DNA of 64,000 nucleotides from Sapria himalayana (Eukaryota; Streptophyta; Magnoliopsida; Malpighiales; Rafflesiaceae), in NCBI GenBank assembly GCA_029783825.1, contig JAREIK010002254.1:1767169-1831168 (forward strand), read 5' to 3'. A program made the translations under genes and the position numbers. Numbering within the stretch: position 1 is the stretch's first letter; every line of letters begins with the position of its first letter. Shown piece after piece: positions 22,201 through 35,091 of this stretch. The notes beneath the pieces are model-generated. The model saw only the letters and a program-made list of their open reading frames with translations. It was not told the origin of the DNA and did not search any database.

Positions 22201-25200
22201 TCTTATCCTTCTTAGCCTTCTTATTCATCATATCCTTCTTATTCTTTTTTCCTTTTTATTCTTCTTATTGATCATATTCTTATTCTTATTTTTATTTTTA
22301 TTTTTTATTTTTATTTTTATTCTTATTTTATTCATCTTACTCTTCCTATGCTTCTTATTCTTTTTATTCTTTTTATTATAAATATTGTTCTTATTCTTCT
22401 TATTCTTACTTTTCTTTTTAATCTTCTTATTTTTCTTATTCTTCTTATTATTCGTATTCTTATTATTTTTCTTTTTTGATTAATCTCTTATTCTTCATAT
22501 TCTATTTTTTTTAATCTTTTTATCCTTGATATTCTTCTTATTCTTCTTATTCTTATTAATGTTACTTTTCTTCTTATTCTTATTATTCATCTTATTCTTC
22601 TTATTTTTTAATTATTCTTAATCTTCTTATACTTTTATTATTCTTATTTTTTTTATTCTTATTTTTTCTCTTATTCTTCTTTTCTTATTATACTTCTAAT
22701 TCTACTTATTCTTCTAATCATTCGAGTTTATTCTTATTCTTCATATACATGGAATTCTTGGTATTCATCTTATTTATCTTATTCTTCTTATTCTTATTCT
22801 TCTTCTTTTTCTTCTTATGCTTCTTATTATTTTTATTCTTGTTATTCTTATTATTCTTCTTATTGGTTTCCTTCTTCTTTTTATTCTTAATCTTATTTTT
22901 TTAATCTACTTTTCTTCATATTCTTCTTATTCTTTTAATTTTTTTTAATCTTTTTATTCTTGTTATACTTCTTATTCTTCTCATTCTTCTTATTTTACTT
23001 ATTCTTATTCATCTTATTCTACTAATCTTTTTTTATTTCATCTTGTTCTTTTTATTCTTTTTATTCTTCTTATTCTACTTATTCTTATTATTTTATTTAT
23101 TCTTCTTATTCTTCTTATGCTTCTTATTCTTCTTATTCTTCTTATGCTTCTTATTCTTCTTATTCTTCTTATTCTTCTTATGCTTCTTATTCTTCTTATT
23201 CTTCTTATTCTTTTTATACTTAGTATTCTTCTTATTCTTTTTATTCTTCTTATTCTACATATTCTTATTATTCTATTTATTCTTGTTATTCTTCTTATAC
23301 TTCTTATTCTTCTTATTCTTTTTATTCTTCTTATTCTACATTTTCTTATTATTCTATTTATTCTTGTTATTCTTCTTATACTTCTTATTCTTCTTATTCT
23401 CTTTATTCATTTAATACTTATTTTTCTTATTATTCTTCTTAATATTCTTACTCTTCTTATTCTTCTTATTTTTATTTTTTTTATTCTTCTTATGCTTCTT
23501 ATTCTTCTTATTTTTCTAATTCTTATAATTCTTCTTATTCTTTTTGTTTTTCTTTACTTCTTATTCATATTATAATTCTTATTCATCATATTCTTGTTAT
23601 TATTTTTAATCTTCTAATTCTTCAACATTTTCTTATTCTTCTTATTCATCTAATTCTTATTTTTCTTCTTTTTATACTTATTCATTTTATTCTTTATATT
23701 CTTCTTATTTTTCTTATAATTCTTATACTTTTTATACTTCGTATCCTTCTTATTCTTCTTATGCTTCTTAGTCATGGTATTCTTGTTATTCATCTTATTA
23801 TTATTAATCATCTTATTCTTCATATTCTTCTTATTCTTTGTATATTTCTTATTCTTCTTTTTTTTCTTTTTCTTCTCATTCTTCTTATTTTCTTATCCTT
23901 CTGATTCTATTATTCTTCTTATTCTTTTTATTCTTCTTATTCTTCTTATTCTCCTTATTCTTTTTATTATTCTTATTTTTTTATTCTTCTTGTTCTTCTT
24001 ATTCTACTTATTCTTCTTATAATTTTTATTATTCTTATTCATATTATTCTTCATTTCTTCTAATTGTTCTTATACTTTTTATTCATCCTATTATTTTAAT
24101 TCTTTAGTTTCTTCTTATACTTATTATTATTATATTATTCTTCTTCTTATTCTTCTTTTTAATGTTCTTGTTATTATTTTTAATAATCTTATTTTATTAT
24201 CTTTCTTATTCTTTAATTCTACATATTCATATTATTCTTCTTATTCTAATTATTCTTCTTATTCTTTTTATTCTTCTTATTCATATTATTCATCTTTTTT
24301 TTCGTATTCTTTTTATTCTTCATATTATTGTTTTTATTCTTATTCTTCTAATTCTTTTTATTCTTCTTATTCTTCATATTCTTATTATTCTTCTTATTCT
24401 TCGTAGTCTTCTTATTCTTCTTATTCATATTATTCTTTTTTTTTCTTATTCTTCTAATTCTTCTTTTTCTCCATTTTTATTATTCATCTTATTCTTTTTT
24501 GTCATCTCATTCTTAAAAGTCTTCTTATTATTTTCATTTTTCTTATTCTTTTTATTCTTGGTATTCTTCTTATTTTTCTTATTTTTCTTATTCTTTTCAT
24601 TCTTATTGTTATTATTTAATTAATGTTATTATTCTTCATATTCAACTTATTAGTTTATTTTTTTTATCTTTTTATTCTTCTTATTCATCTTATTTTTATT
24701 ATTCTTCTTATTCTTTTTTTTCATGTTTTTATTATTTTTCTTTATATTCTTATCTTATTATCCTTATTATTCTTCTAATTCTTTATATACTTATTATTCT
24801 TCTTAATATGATTATTCTTTTTATTATTCTTATTCATATTATTCATCTTATTCTTCGTATTCTTTTTATTATTCTTATTATTATTTTTATACTTATTCTT
24901 CTTATTCTTTTTATTCTTCTTAATCTTTTTATTCTTATTCTTCTTATTAATCTTATACTTTTTTTTTATTTTTACACTTATTATTCTTCTTATTATGCTT
25001 ATTTTTCTTATTCTTTTTATTATTCTTATTATTCTTATTATTCTTATTTTTCTTATTTTTCTTATTCTTCTTATTCATCTTATTCTTTTTAGTCATCTCA
25101 TTCTTAAAAGTCTTCTTATTATTTTAATTTTTCTTATTCTTTTTATTCTTGGTATTCTTCTTTTTTTTTTATTTTTCTTATTCTTTTCATTCTTATTATT

Positions 25201-27161
25201 ATTATTTAATTAATGTTATTATTCTACATATCCAACTTATTAGTTTATTTTTTTATATCTTTTTATTCTTCTTATTCATCTTATTTTTATTATTCTTCTA
25301 ATTCTTTTTTTTCATGTTTTTCTTGTTATTCTTTATATTCTTATCTTATTATCCTTAATATTCTTCTAATTCTTTATAAACTTATTATTCTTCTAAATAT
25401 GATTATTCTTTTTATTATTCTTATTCATATTATTCATCTTATTCATTGTATTCCTTTTATTATTCTAATTATTATTTTTATACTTATTCTTCTTATTCTT
25501 TTTATTCTTCTTAATCTTTTTATTCTTATTCTTCTTATTAATCTTATACTTTTTTTTATTTTTACACTTATTATTCTTCTTATTCTTCTTATTATGCTTA
25601 TTTTTCTTATTCTTTTTATTATTCTTATTATTCTTATTATTCTTATTATTCTTATTATTCTTATTATTCTTATTATTCTTTATTTTCTTATTATTCTTAT
25701 TTTTCATTTTTTTTCTTATTCTTCTTATTCTAATTTTTTTTCTTATTCTTCTTATTATTCTTATTCTTCATTTTTGTTTTATTCTTGTTAATCTTCTTTT
25801 TTTTTTCTTATTCTTCTTAATCTTTTTATTGAATGTATGCTTCTTTTTATTCTAATTCTTTTTATTCTTCCTATTCTTTTTATTCTTTCTATTCTTTTTA
25901 TCCTTCTTATTCTTTTTATTCTTTTTATTCTTCTTATTCTACTTATTCTTATTCTTCATATTCTTATTCTTCGTATTTTAATTTAATTCTTATTCTTTTT
26001 ATTCTTTCTATTCATCTTATTCTTTTTATACTTCTTATTTTTCTAATATTTCTTATTCATCTTATTCATCTTATTCATCTTATTCTTTTTATTCTTCTTA
26101 TTTTTCTAATATTTTTTATTCTTTTTATTCTTTTTATTCTTATTATTATTCTTCTAATACTTATTCTTCATATTCTTTTTATATTTATTATTCTTCTTTT
26201 TCTTCTAATTCCTTTTATTATTCATTTCTTATTATTCTTCTTATTCTTCTTATGCTTCTTATTATTCTTTTATTATTATTTTTCTTATTCTTATGATTAT
26301 TTTCATTATTCTTAATCTGTTTTTTATTGATATTCTTCTTTTTCCCCTTATTCTTATTTTTCTTATTATTGTTCTTATTCTTATTAAACTTATTATTCTT
26401 CTTTTTAATCTTATTCATCTTATTCTTTTTATGCTTCTTATTCTTCTTATTTTTTTGATTTTTTTATTCTTATTTTCTTTTGATTCTTTTTATTTTTTTA
26501 TTTCTTTTTAATTTTCTTATTCTTCATATTCTTCTTAATGTTATTTTCTTTTAATTCTACATTTATATATTATTTTCCCTATTCTTGTTATTATTCTTAT
26601 TCTTCTTATTCATCTTATTCTTTTAATCATCTTATTCTTCTTACTCTTTTTATTCCTCTTTATCAACTTATTCATCTTATTTTTTTTATTCTTCTTATTA
26701 ATCATATTCTATTTAATCTTCTTATGCTTCTTTTTCTTCATATTCTTCTTATTCTTATTATACTTATTATTCTTATTATTTTTTTTTCTTATTATTCTTA
26801 TTATTTTTATTTTTCTTATTTGTATTATTCTTCTTATTCTTCTTGTTCCCGTTATCCATGTTATTCTTATTATTCTTCTTATTCTTATCTTCTTATCCTT
26901 ATTATTATTATTTTTCTTTTTATTCTTATTATTTTTTTTATTCTTATTTTTGTTATACTTCTTATTCTTCTTATTCTTCTTATTCTACTTATTATTCTTA
27001 TTATTCTTATTCTTCTTATTCTTCTTATTATTCTTATTATTCTTATTCTTCTTATTCTTATTATTTGTTTTGTTCTTCTTATTCTTTTTATTCTTCTTAT
27101 TCATATTATTCTTATTTTTCATATTCTTCTTAGTCTTCTTATTTTAATTAATCTTCTTATT
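19268..27161. repeat. Degenerate 9-bp array (plus-strand unit TTCTTATTC), 7.9 kb
   Basis: Nearly the whole stretch is built from TTCTTATTC units and close variants (TTATTATTC, TTTTTATTC, TTCATATTC). G is rare on the plus strand. Translations give endless Phe/Leu, Ser/Tyr or Ile/Leu on plus and Lys/Asn or Arg/Ile on minus in frames of up to about 250 codons; these are not genes. Larger duplications are visible inside it: 24501-25091 and 25092-25690 are the same 590-bp block, and phrases such as TTCTTGGTATTCATC recur at 20270, 21198 and 22755. The array lies between the 5' end of LINE L1 and the 3' end of LINE L2. Confidence 0.93.
24501..25690. repeat. Direct duplication of a 590-bp block inside the array
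   Basis: GTCATCTCATTCTTAAAAG begins at 24501 and 25092, and TATTTAATTAATGTTATTAT recurs at 24614 and 25204, both about 590 bp apart. The blocks share rare variants over their full length with few differences, so they came from a recent duplication by unequal exchange or similar and not by slippage of the 9-bp unit. Confidence 0.85.
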
Positions 27162-27168
27162 TTTTTTT

Positions 27169-28690
27169 GAAAGTTTGTTTATTAATTATAGCCCACTGTT
27201 TTGGTGGAGGAATGCCTTTTTTTACAAGCTATTACTACCCTTTTCCCCTTTTACACCCATTTCCAACCTCTAGAAACCATATAGAATGATTTTGTTTTAC
27301 ATAAAATAGATTATACTTTAATTTGTCCTAGCTCAATAATGACTTATAGAATCATTAAGCTCCTCTATTTATTCTTTGATGATTTGAGGAAGTCTTTCTC
27401 CCTTTTTCATTGAAGGCTTTGAGGTAGCCTTTCCTTCCTTGGGTTTGTTTGAGAGATTCTTTCATGCTTTTTGTTCCTCCCTTAATTTTCTATTCGACCT
27501 CTTACATCTCATATATGATCTGTTACAAGCCTTTGGCTAACCTGCATGGGATTAAGTGCATCATATCATCATCATTAAGATACCCGATTCCCTCATTGCC
27601 CTTATACATTTCAAATTACTTATTAACAAGAATTCTTCCTCCTTGTTTGGCTTGTATTATTGCTTCGTACTGCCTGCAGCCTTATGACCCAATAATCTCT
27701 GTCTCTTTATGTTGAGCAGTCTTGATGCTCACTTATCTTCATCTCCTCTTTTCCATGTAGATCCTTGAAACTTCATTCCGCTTTCCTATTTAGCTAATGC
27801 ATGATTGTTACTGACCGATGACACCACCAACCAGCAATTACAGACATCCGGGATATAATAACAGCACTACAGCAACTTTATTAACACATCTGACTTCTTA
27901 ACAGCATTAACACAACAGACCATGACACTTATTACAGACTCCCAGCACTACAGCAGGCGAAAAAAAAACAGTAACAGAAACTAGGATAAAATGATGCTTT
28001 GTCTAGCTTTACTCCTATTCATGAAACCTGAAAACCTATTTAGAAAGAAGAGACTCCCCTCCCAATAATATATATTTTACTATTTAACTTACCTCAAAGA
28101 GACTGTGTGAGGTTTCCTTCGAACCTGTAAAATAAGGGAATCTAACCTAACCACAATCTAAATCAACCAAGCCCTACCGATTTTCCCATCATAAAATTCT
28201 CCCCTCAGGACCAGGGAGAAAAGTGACTAATTCAGACTGCCAGCACTCATTGCAGACCAGAGTTTTCCGCCCACCTGATGAAGCCCTGTGCTGCTAAAAA
28301 AATAGTGAAAATAGAGGGAAATATACATTCTTTTACTACCTTTCTCCTTGTGTCCCTTCTAAGCATAAATTCCAATGTAGAGACAGAAGTTCCCCTACAT
28401 TGAAAATTACCTTCATTCCTTATAATATCTTACCTTTATCATTAGACTAAACTCCTATTTTTATTTCTCACTCCAATTCTACCCTTTCTAACTCTAAAGT
28501 AATAGAGGGCCTTCATATCTAATCTCACTAGCCCTTTTAATTTTTCTGGCATAGAGTCCTTAACATATTCAGTATCCCCTCTCTCCGCACCTAAACACAT
28601 ATTAATTCTTTCTATTAGAACTTCCTCTTTATTACTAATTTGTTTAATTTGTTCATGTTCCTCCTAGGCTATATATTATTAGAATAATTT
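27169..28690 (-). other. L2 3' untranslated region
   Basis: About 1.5 kb between the RNase H stop and the 3' terminus, without a supported open frame. It contains one hairpin with the shared loop (28197-28220) and ends in the terminal block common to nine copies: on plus, AAGTTTGTTTATTAATTATA, a CTxTTTTGGTGGAGGAAT box and CCCCTTTTACACCC. Confidence 0.75.
28197..28220 (-). other. 3' UTR hairpin, conserved loop (L2)
   Basis: On plus, TTCTCCC (28197-28203), loop CTCAGGACCA, then GGGAGAA (28214-28220): a perfect 7-bp stem. The RNA sense is the minus strand, where the loop reads TGGTCCTGAG. The loop is shared with hairpins in L4 and L8 while the stem bases differ. Confidence 0.75.
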
Positions 28691-28694
28691 TGTT

Positions 28695-31600
28695 TTATTT
28701 TTTTTGAGTCCTAATATATGGGAAGCCAATTTTATCTAATTCTATTAATCCTTTAAACCTTTCAGGTATACTATCTCCCTCAAATTCTTGGCGGCCAATT
28801 CTCATTCCTTCTCCGGCTAGTTTATCCGCCAAATTATTAGCCTCTCTATAAATGTGCTTTATTTCACCTTTTAATTCTTTTAAAACTTTTTTAATATCAT
28901 CAATGTCTTCTTCGTATTCCCATAAATATGTCTTATTTTGAATTAGTTGTACTAATAATTCCGAGTCAACTTGTGCTTGTATATATAGATAATTATTTTC
29001 TTTGCAAATTTTTAGGCCCTTTGGCAGGGCCAAAATCTCTGCATAAAGCACTAATGAAGCTATATTTCTTGATGAAAAAGCTTTCAATACTTGACCCTCC
29101 TCGTTTCTTATGGCTCCTCCTCCACCCGCCTCTCTCATTTCCCTATTAAAGTTGCCATCTGTATTTAGCACTAAACCTCCCTATATTGGTTTATTCTAGC
29201 TGACTATCTTAATAATTGGAGCTTGCCTTGCTGCTATATTTAAGTTCCATACATTCCTTTTTTCTTTATCTATTTCCGTACTTCTCAGTTTAATCAGATT
29301 GCAGGCAGGAATAAACGCAATTTCATTTTTGATCTCTTCTAAAATAGCCATATCATTCATTTTAACTTTATCAAATCTACTCTTGTTCCTCGCTTTCCAT
29401 ATGCACCAGACAGCTATGTGCGGGATATAATTCTTTAACCATTTTAAAATTTTATTCTTTGTTTGCTTTTTTGACCAGAATTCTAATCTCTTTCTAAAAC
29501 TCTCTGTACTTTTTCCAATTTCTGCTTCAGTTTCCAATATGTTCCATACTTTTTTGCAATCTTGCCCTTAGAAAACAGATGATCCATGTTTTCTATCTCT
29601 TGATAGCAACATTCACATCTAGATGCTAATTTTATACATTTTCTCTGAATGTTTTCATCTACTGGGACGATGTTGGTTAATAATTTCCACATAAACACAT
29701 TTGTTTTTTGAGGCAAATCCTTTATCCAGCCTCCCTTTGAAAGAGGAAGTCTTTTACATCTAACCAACTCCTTGACACTTTTTAGAGAGAAATTACCTTG
29801 CGGGTCTAATGTCCATTTCCACCCACTTTTAGTTGAAATGGTATATCTTTCTATTATTTTATTATATTTTCTCATCAATTTCCAACTTCTGGAAGCTTTC
29901 TTTGGTTCTTTAAATTCTTTATTACTTAAACCATATTTAGCCTTTATGTATGATGCCCAGAGATTTTGATTTTCTTTTAGCCTCCACCAGTTTTTACATG
30001 CCCAAGCTTTGGCTATATATTTTAAGCTGGTGAATCCTATTTATGCTTCCTCTTTTGGATAGCATAGGTCTTTCCATTTTTTCCAGTGCAACTTGTTTTT
30101 ACCATCTTTTTTTCCCCATAAAAAGTTAGCCATTTCCATTTCTAGTTCTTTAACCATACTTTTTGGTGACTGTGTAGTCATTAAGATATGAGCTAATGAT
30201 CCTTGTAGCACATGGATTATAAGAGTTATTCTTCCTGGCATGTTTAAGAGGTCCTCTTTCCATCCGGCAATTTTTTGTCTTATCATATCCAGTAAGAAGG
30301 ACCAATACTTTTCCTTTAATCTTCCTTCATAAATCGGGCACCCTATGTACAATATGGCTCCTTTGCACTGTGCAAAGCCTGTAGTTCTTTTAACCCTTTG
30401 CTCCGTAGTCTCTGATGCTTTTTTTGCTAACATAAATTGACATTTGTTCTTATTTAACATTTGACCCGATTCTTCCTCCAGTAGTTGCAATAAACTCATT
30501 AGATTCTGCATCGACTTACTACTGGCATTCGTAAATATAATTAAATCATCTGCATATGCCAAGCAGCATACTAACGGGGTATTTCTTGGCTGTTTATATG
30601 GTAGGATACTTCCCTTTTCAACATGCTCCTTTAAGTTTTTTATAAATAGTTCTAAATATATATTGATTAGAGAAGGAGATAACGTATCCCCTTGTCTGAG
30701 CCCTCTAGCGGGGTTGAACTCTTCTCCTGATTGCCCGTTTATGAGGATTTTAACCCAGGAACTAGATATACATCTGTACATGATGTCTATCCAGAACTCT
30801 GAAAACCCCATTTTTCTCATGAGGTAACATAATATGTCCCATTCAACCCTATCAAAAGCTTTTGATAGGTCGAGCTTCATGATGACATTATGGCCTCTCG
30901 CCTTAGCTCCTATATCTCTTATCATTTCCGATGCAAGATTAATATTTTCCATCATCAATCTATTTTTAATAAAACCTACTTGTTCTGGTGAAATAATTTT
31001 TGGGAGTATCCTGCTTAGTCTATTCTTGAGGATTTTTGCTAATATTTTGTAAATAGAGTTAAATAGGCTAATTGGTCTGTAATCTTATGCTTGTTGCGGG
31101 CTGGCCTTCTTGGGAATCAATACTATGTGTGAGCTAGCCCATGTTTTTGGAATTTCCATGCCTACAAAAATCCAGGTAATGACTGCTATCACTTCTTTTT
31201 TGATTATGGGCCAGCATTTTTGGAAGAACCCATTGTTCCAACCATCTGGTCCGGCAGAACTGTCCTTATTGGCATTAAATACTGCTTCCTTCACTTCTTC
31301 TTCCGTTGGCATTTTTGCTAGCATTTTATTATCCTCTTCTGTAACCGTTCTTCCTATATTTCTTATTAGAGTCTGATTTCTATATGGTTTTGCCCCACAT
31401 AGAAGAACTTTAAAGAATTCTTCTAATTCTTTCTTGATATCTTCCTCTTTTTCTATTCACTCGCCATTAGCTTTTTTGAGACCTTTTATTCCCAATTTTT
31501 GATTTTTGATATTCTATATTGTATTAAAAAACTTCGTGTTCTTGTCTCCATCTTTCAATCATTTTATTTTAGCCCTCTGCTTCAAGAAGACCTCTTCCAT

Positions 31601-32590
31601 GTGCATTCTAAGCCTTAGTTCTGCTTTAGCTTTGCTGACTTTTATTCTAGTTATATCATCTTGTTTATCTTCATATTCTATTTCTAAGGTTATTACCTTC
31701 TGCTCCGCTTCTTGAATTTTTTTAACTATGTTACCAAATACCTCCTTATTCCACTTATTAAGTGCCTAACGTAACACCCGCAATTTTTTTCCTAATATCT
31801 GTATGGGGTTACCTGATGCCAATTTTTCCCATGAGTTTCTTACTATTATCTCAAAATCCTTATGCATGCCCCACATATTTTGGAAGATAAAGCCATTTTG
31901 TTTTCCATTCCTTTTTTGATGGGTTATCAAGAGTGGGCTATGATCTGAGCAAGTTCTACTTAGGTGCTGGACTTTAATCTCCCCCATTTTATCTAGCCAT
32001 TTCGCATTAACTAGTACTCGGTCTAGTCTCAACCAGATTGCTCCTCTTTTCTTCCAGTCGTTACACCAAGTGTATTTTGAACCTAAGTATTCTGTCTCTA
32101 TTAATCTTGCACCGGCAATTGCCTCATTAAATTGCGCTATTGCTACCGGATGGGGTGGCCTGCCTCCCCTTTTCTCGGTAATATTCCTAATAACATTGAA
32201 ATCCCCTCCTATAATCCACGGGGATTTTCTAGCTTCTATTATATTCAGCTCCTTCCAGAGTGTTTTCCTTTCTTCTTTACCATTGCTGGCGTAAACTACC
32301 GAGTAGATAGTCTCTGTGTTCTTACCTATTTTAAAACTAATTATTTGATCATGTTCTTTTACTATTTCAATGTCCATTGAGTTATTCCATATAATCCATA
32401 ATTTACCCTTTTGATTCGAAAATGCCTTATGAAGGCCTATTTTTATTTTATATATCTCAATTTGGCTTTTATCTACCATTGGTTCAGCTAATGTGATAAT
32501 TTTAATGTTATGAATTTTAATTAAGTTTCTAATTCTATTTATTGTGGGAGTGTTCGCTACTCCTCTTATGTTCCAGTATAGGCTATTCAT
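28695..32590 (-). pseudogene. L2 ORF2: endonuclease, reverse transcriptase, zf-RVT, RNase H
   Basis: Starts at ATG 32590 (MNSLYWNIRGV). The endonuclease (31766-32590) keeps WNIRG, LAEPMV, GGDFNVI, RLDR and CSDHSPL, so all catalytic positions look present. The reverse transcriptase (31085-31324 and 30041-30958) has SSAGPDGW, DYRPISL, MKLDLSKAFDRV, RQGDTLSP and LAYADDLIIF. The zinc-binding region (29483-29878) has IPVDENIQ and SRCECC..HLF. RNase H (28695-29171) has NTDGNF, YAEILAL, VDSELL and REANNLADKLA, the four acidic sites. Stops lie at about 31766, 31559, 31457, 31085 and 30041, then a frameshift near 29530 and a stop near 29196. Three of the stops replace an expected Trp. Confidence 0.92.
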
Positions 32591-32704
32591 TTTAAGTGTA
32601 TTTTGCTTGAGCCCTGGTTATACATTTTGAATCATATTTCATGTTCAAATATTTTTCCTATTTCTTTGCGACTTGCTAGCAGTCGGTGGGGCTTGTTCTA
32701 ACTT

Positions 32705-34050
32705 CTATGATCTATATAACTTTTCTAAGCTTCTTTCTAAGAATTTTATTTCCTCCAGAGCTCTTTCCTTGCTATTAGGCACATTCCTGGTTGGTTGCAT
32801 TCCCATACCCTCGAATGATGCATTGAAATCCACCTGTTGATTTTCATTAATACTGTTGGCCATTGGCCAGCTTTTTGAATCAAGTTCCTCTTCGAACAAC
32901 AGATCATCCTCTTCCCAGTTTTGTTGCTCTATGCTTTTTTGTAGTTGTTTCTTCTTTCTTTTCCTCCTAATCTCTATTTTTTACCTCACTCCTTTTTCTA
33001 TCCCTTCAATCGGAATTCCCTCTACCCATTTTCTAATATCCTCCATCCTACCCTTACTTAAATTTTCCTCCTCTATCCTCCCCTCTCCTCTCCCTACCCT
33101 TCCTATTTCCTCACCTTCCTTCCTAAAATCCTCTATTTTTTCCTCTCCTATTCCCTTCTCCTTACTCTTGTCTCCCTCACCTCTAACCTCTATTTCTCTA
33201 ATTGGTTCTATTTCTCTCTCTTATACCCCTTTCACTATTTTTTCTCTACCCTGCTGCCTCCTTTCTCCTTCTCCCTTACTATTCTCCTTTCTTACCCATA
33301 CCTTAACCCTCCTTCCTTCTTCCATCGGGTGCCATGCAATCTTCCTTTGCGTGTCCCATTTTGAAATATTTTTGGCAGTAACAAGGGGGGGATTCTGGAA
33401 GTATTTCTTGCCATAATCCATGGTCGAGGTCCCTACCAACCCATGTTTTATTCGGGAGAGGAAGCTTACAATTAATTTCGATAAGTATTTTGGCCATACT
33501 TGGCCTTGTCATGTAGGCTGTGGCTTCATCAATAAGACACGGCTTGCCTAACCAGAGAGCAATAGAGTGTAGGAAATGCTTGCTAAACAAGTGTATGGGG
33601 AGCTTTGGTAGAGAGAACCATACCAGGGCTTGGGCAGATTCTTGAGTTGGTGAGAATTCTGGCGTCCACTTGAGGATGCGCATAGGAAAACCAGAAATTA
33701 TCCACTGCCCTCTCATCCAAAGCCTAAGGAAATCGTCTTCCTCCTTGAGCTGGAAGAGGACATGTTTCCTGTCGAAGATGGAAAAATTTACCACTTGCCT
33801 AAGCTTTAACGCCGCAATGAATGCATAAATCTCTTCGTAGCTCGGTTTACCATGCGAATACTTGCCGATTAGTGTAATCTTAAAGGGCTCGGCAAGTTTC
33901 GAGAATTCTGCCTTTGTAAACAACACTGCAGGTGACGCTTCTTTAGCGTCAAAACACAGAAATAGGAGTGCGGTCTCCTTCGAAATGGAATTGAATGATT
34001 TTTTGTTGAATAATAGATCCGAATTATCAATTTTGGCTTCAGATTGAGCT
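32705..34050 (-). pseudogene. L2 ORF1 (DUF4283 plus zinc knuckle), frameshifted
   Basis: No ATG is in a good position; the open frame begins after a TGA near 34050 and reads NKKSFNSISKE, FKITLIGKYSHGKPSYEE, FLRLWMRGQWIISGFPMRIL, VWFSLPKLPIHLF and IALWLGKPCLIDEAT, covering DUF4283. The zinc knuckle reads CQKYFKMGHAKEDC, where the second Cys of CxxCxxxGHxxxxC is Tyr. A frameshift at about 33310 leads into a basic Arg/Lys/Glu-rich tail with stops at 33221 and about 32982. The C-terminus (EELDSKSWPMANS, ERALEEIKFLERS) ends at 32705. The protein would coat the LINE RNA. Confidence 0.85.
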
Positions 34051-34116
34051 CAAATTGCACAAAAATGGTGGATTCTCTCTCTAAAAACGGAGTTTCTCTT
34101 TCTAGAAGTTTGAGTT

Positions 34117-35091
34117 CTTTTTCTTCTTTCTATTCTTCTTATTTTTCATATTCTTCTTATTTTTTTTCTTCATTTTCTTATATTTCTTCTTTCTTTTATT
34201 ATTTTTCTAACTCTTCTTATAATTTTATTAATTTTATTATTATTATTATTTTTGTTCTTCTTTTTATTCTTTTTATTCTTTTTATTCTTTTTATTCTTTT
34301 TATTCTTTTTATTCTTTTTATTCTTTTTATTCTTTTTATTTTTCTTATTCTTCTTTTTCTTGTTTTATTTTTTTTTAATTATTATGATTTTTCTTATTCT
34401 TCTTATTCTTTTTATTCTTATTATTCTTCTTATTCTTTTTATTATTTTTATTCTTATTAATCTTCTTATTATATCTTGTCTTCTTATTCTTTTTATTATT
34501 CTTATTTTTCTTATTATTATTATTATTATTTTATTTCTCCTTATTCAACATTTTCTTCTTATTTTTTTTCTTTATTCTACTTTTTATTTATATATTCTTA
34601 TTCTTCTATTTCTTCTAATTATTCTTATTTTTCTTTTTCTTCTATTTTTTCTTATTCTTCTTATTCTTCTCATTCTTCCTATTTTTCATATCCTTTATAT
34701 TCTTCTTATTCTTCTAATTCTTCATATTCTTCATATTCTTTATATTCTTCTTATTTTCTTATTCTTCTTATCTTCTTATTCTTCTTTTTCTTCTACTATT
34801 CCTCCATCTAATTAATCTTTTTATTTTTATTATTCTTCTTATTCTCTTTATTCTTATTATTATTCTTAATCTTCTTATTATTTTTACGTTTCTTATTATT
34901 TTTATTTTTGGTTATTATTCTATTTCTTTTTATTCTTTTAATTTTTCTTACTCTTCAATATCTTTTTATTCTTTTGATTCTTTTTATTATTCTTATTCAT
35001 CTAGAACTTATTTTTCTTATTATTATTTTAATTCATCTTATTCTTCCCATTCTTCTAATAATTCTAATTCCTTTTTATTTTTATTTTTTTT
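34117..35091. repeat. 9-bp array between L2 and L3
   Basis: Same pyrimidine-rich array. A homogeneous block of TTTTTATTC units lies at about 34258-34345, nearly ten identical copies in a row, showing recent local amplification of one variant. Confidence 0.92.

Larger units (their letters stand above)
27162..34116 (-). mobile_element. LINE L2, near full-length L1-type non-LTR retrotransposon
   Basis: About 6.95 kb, the most complete copy. In minus-strand order: short 5' leader (34050-34116), ORF1 (to about 32705), ORF2 (32590-28695), a 3' untranslated region of about 1.5 kb and the shared 3' terminal sequence with a short A-run (T-run on plus, about 27160-27168). Both sides are the 9-bp array. 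ORF2 stays in one frame for about 1,020 codons with only a few stops, so this is probably the youngest long copy, yet it is inactive. Confidence 0.93.

Noticed and set aside
19394..27147. Many open frames of 60-250 codons in the arrays, made of Phe/Leu, Ser/Tyr, Ile/Leu (plus) or Lys/Asn, Arg/Ile (minus), some resembling membrane proteins
   Set aside because: They follow from reading the 9-bp repeat in three frames on each strand. They have no conserved start, domain or codon signature. The same applies to 34044-35141, 36040-36453, 46767-47560, 50057-52331, 53699-56018 and 61939-62674.
19268..27161. CRISPR-like regular repeats
   Set aside because: The unit is 9 bp, degenerate and without unique spacers, and the context is a plant genome.
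27449..27715. An 88-codon plus-strand frame in the L2 3' UTR
   Set aside because: Antisense to the element, no family recognised, composition like the surrounding UTR.
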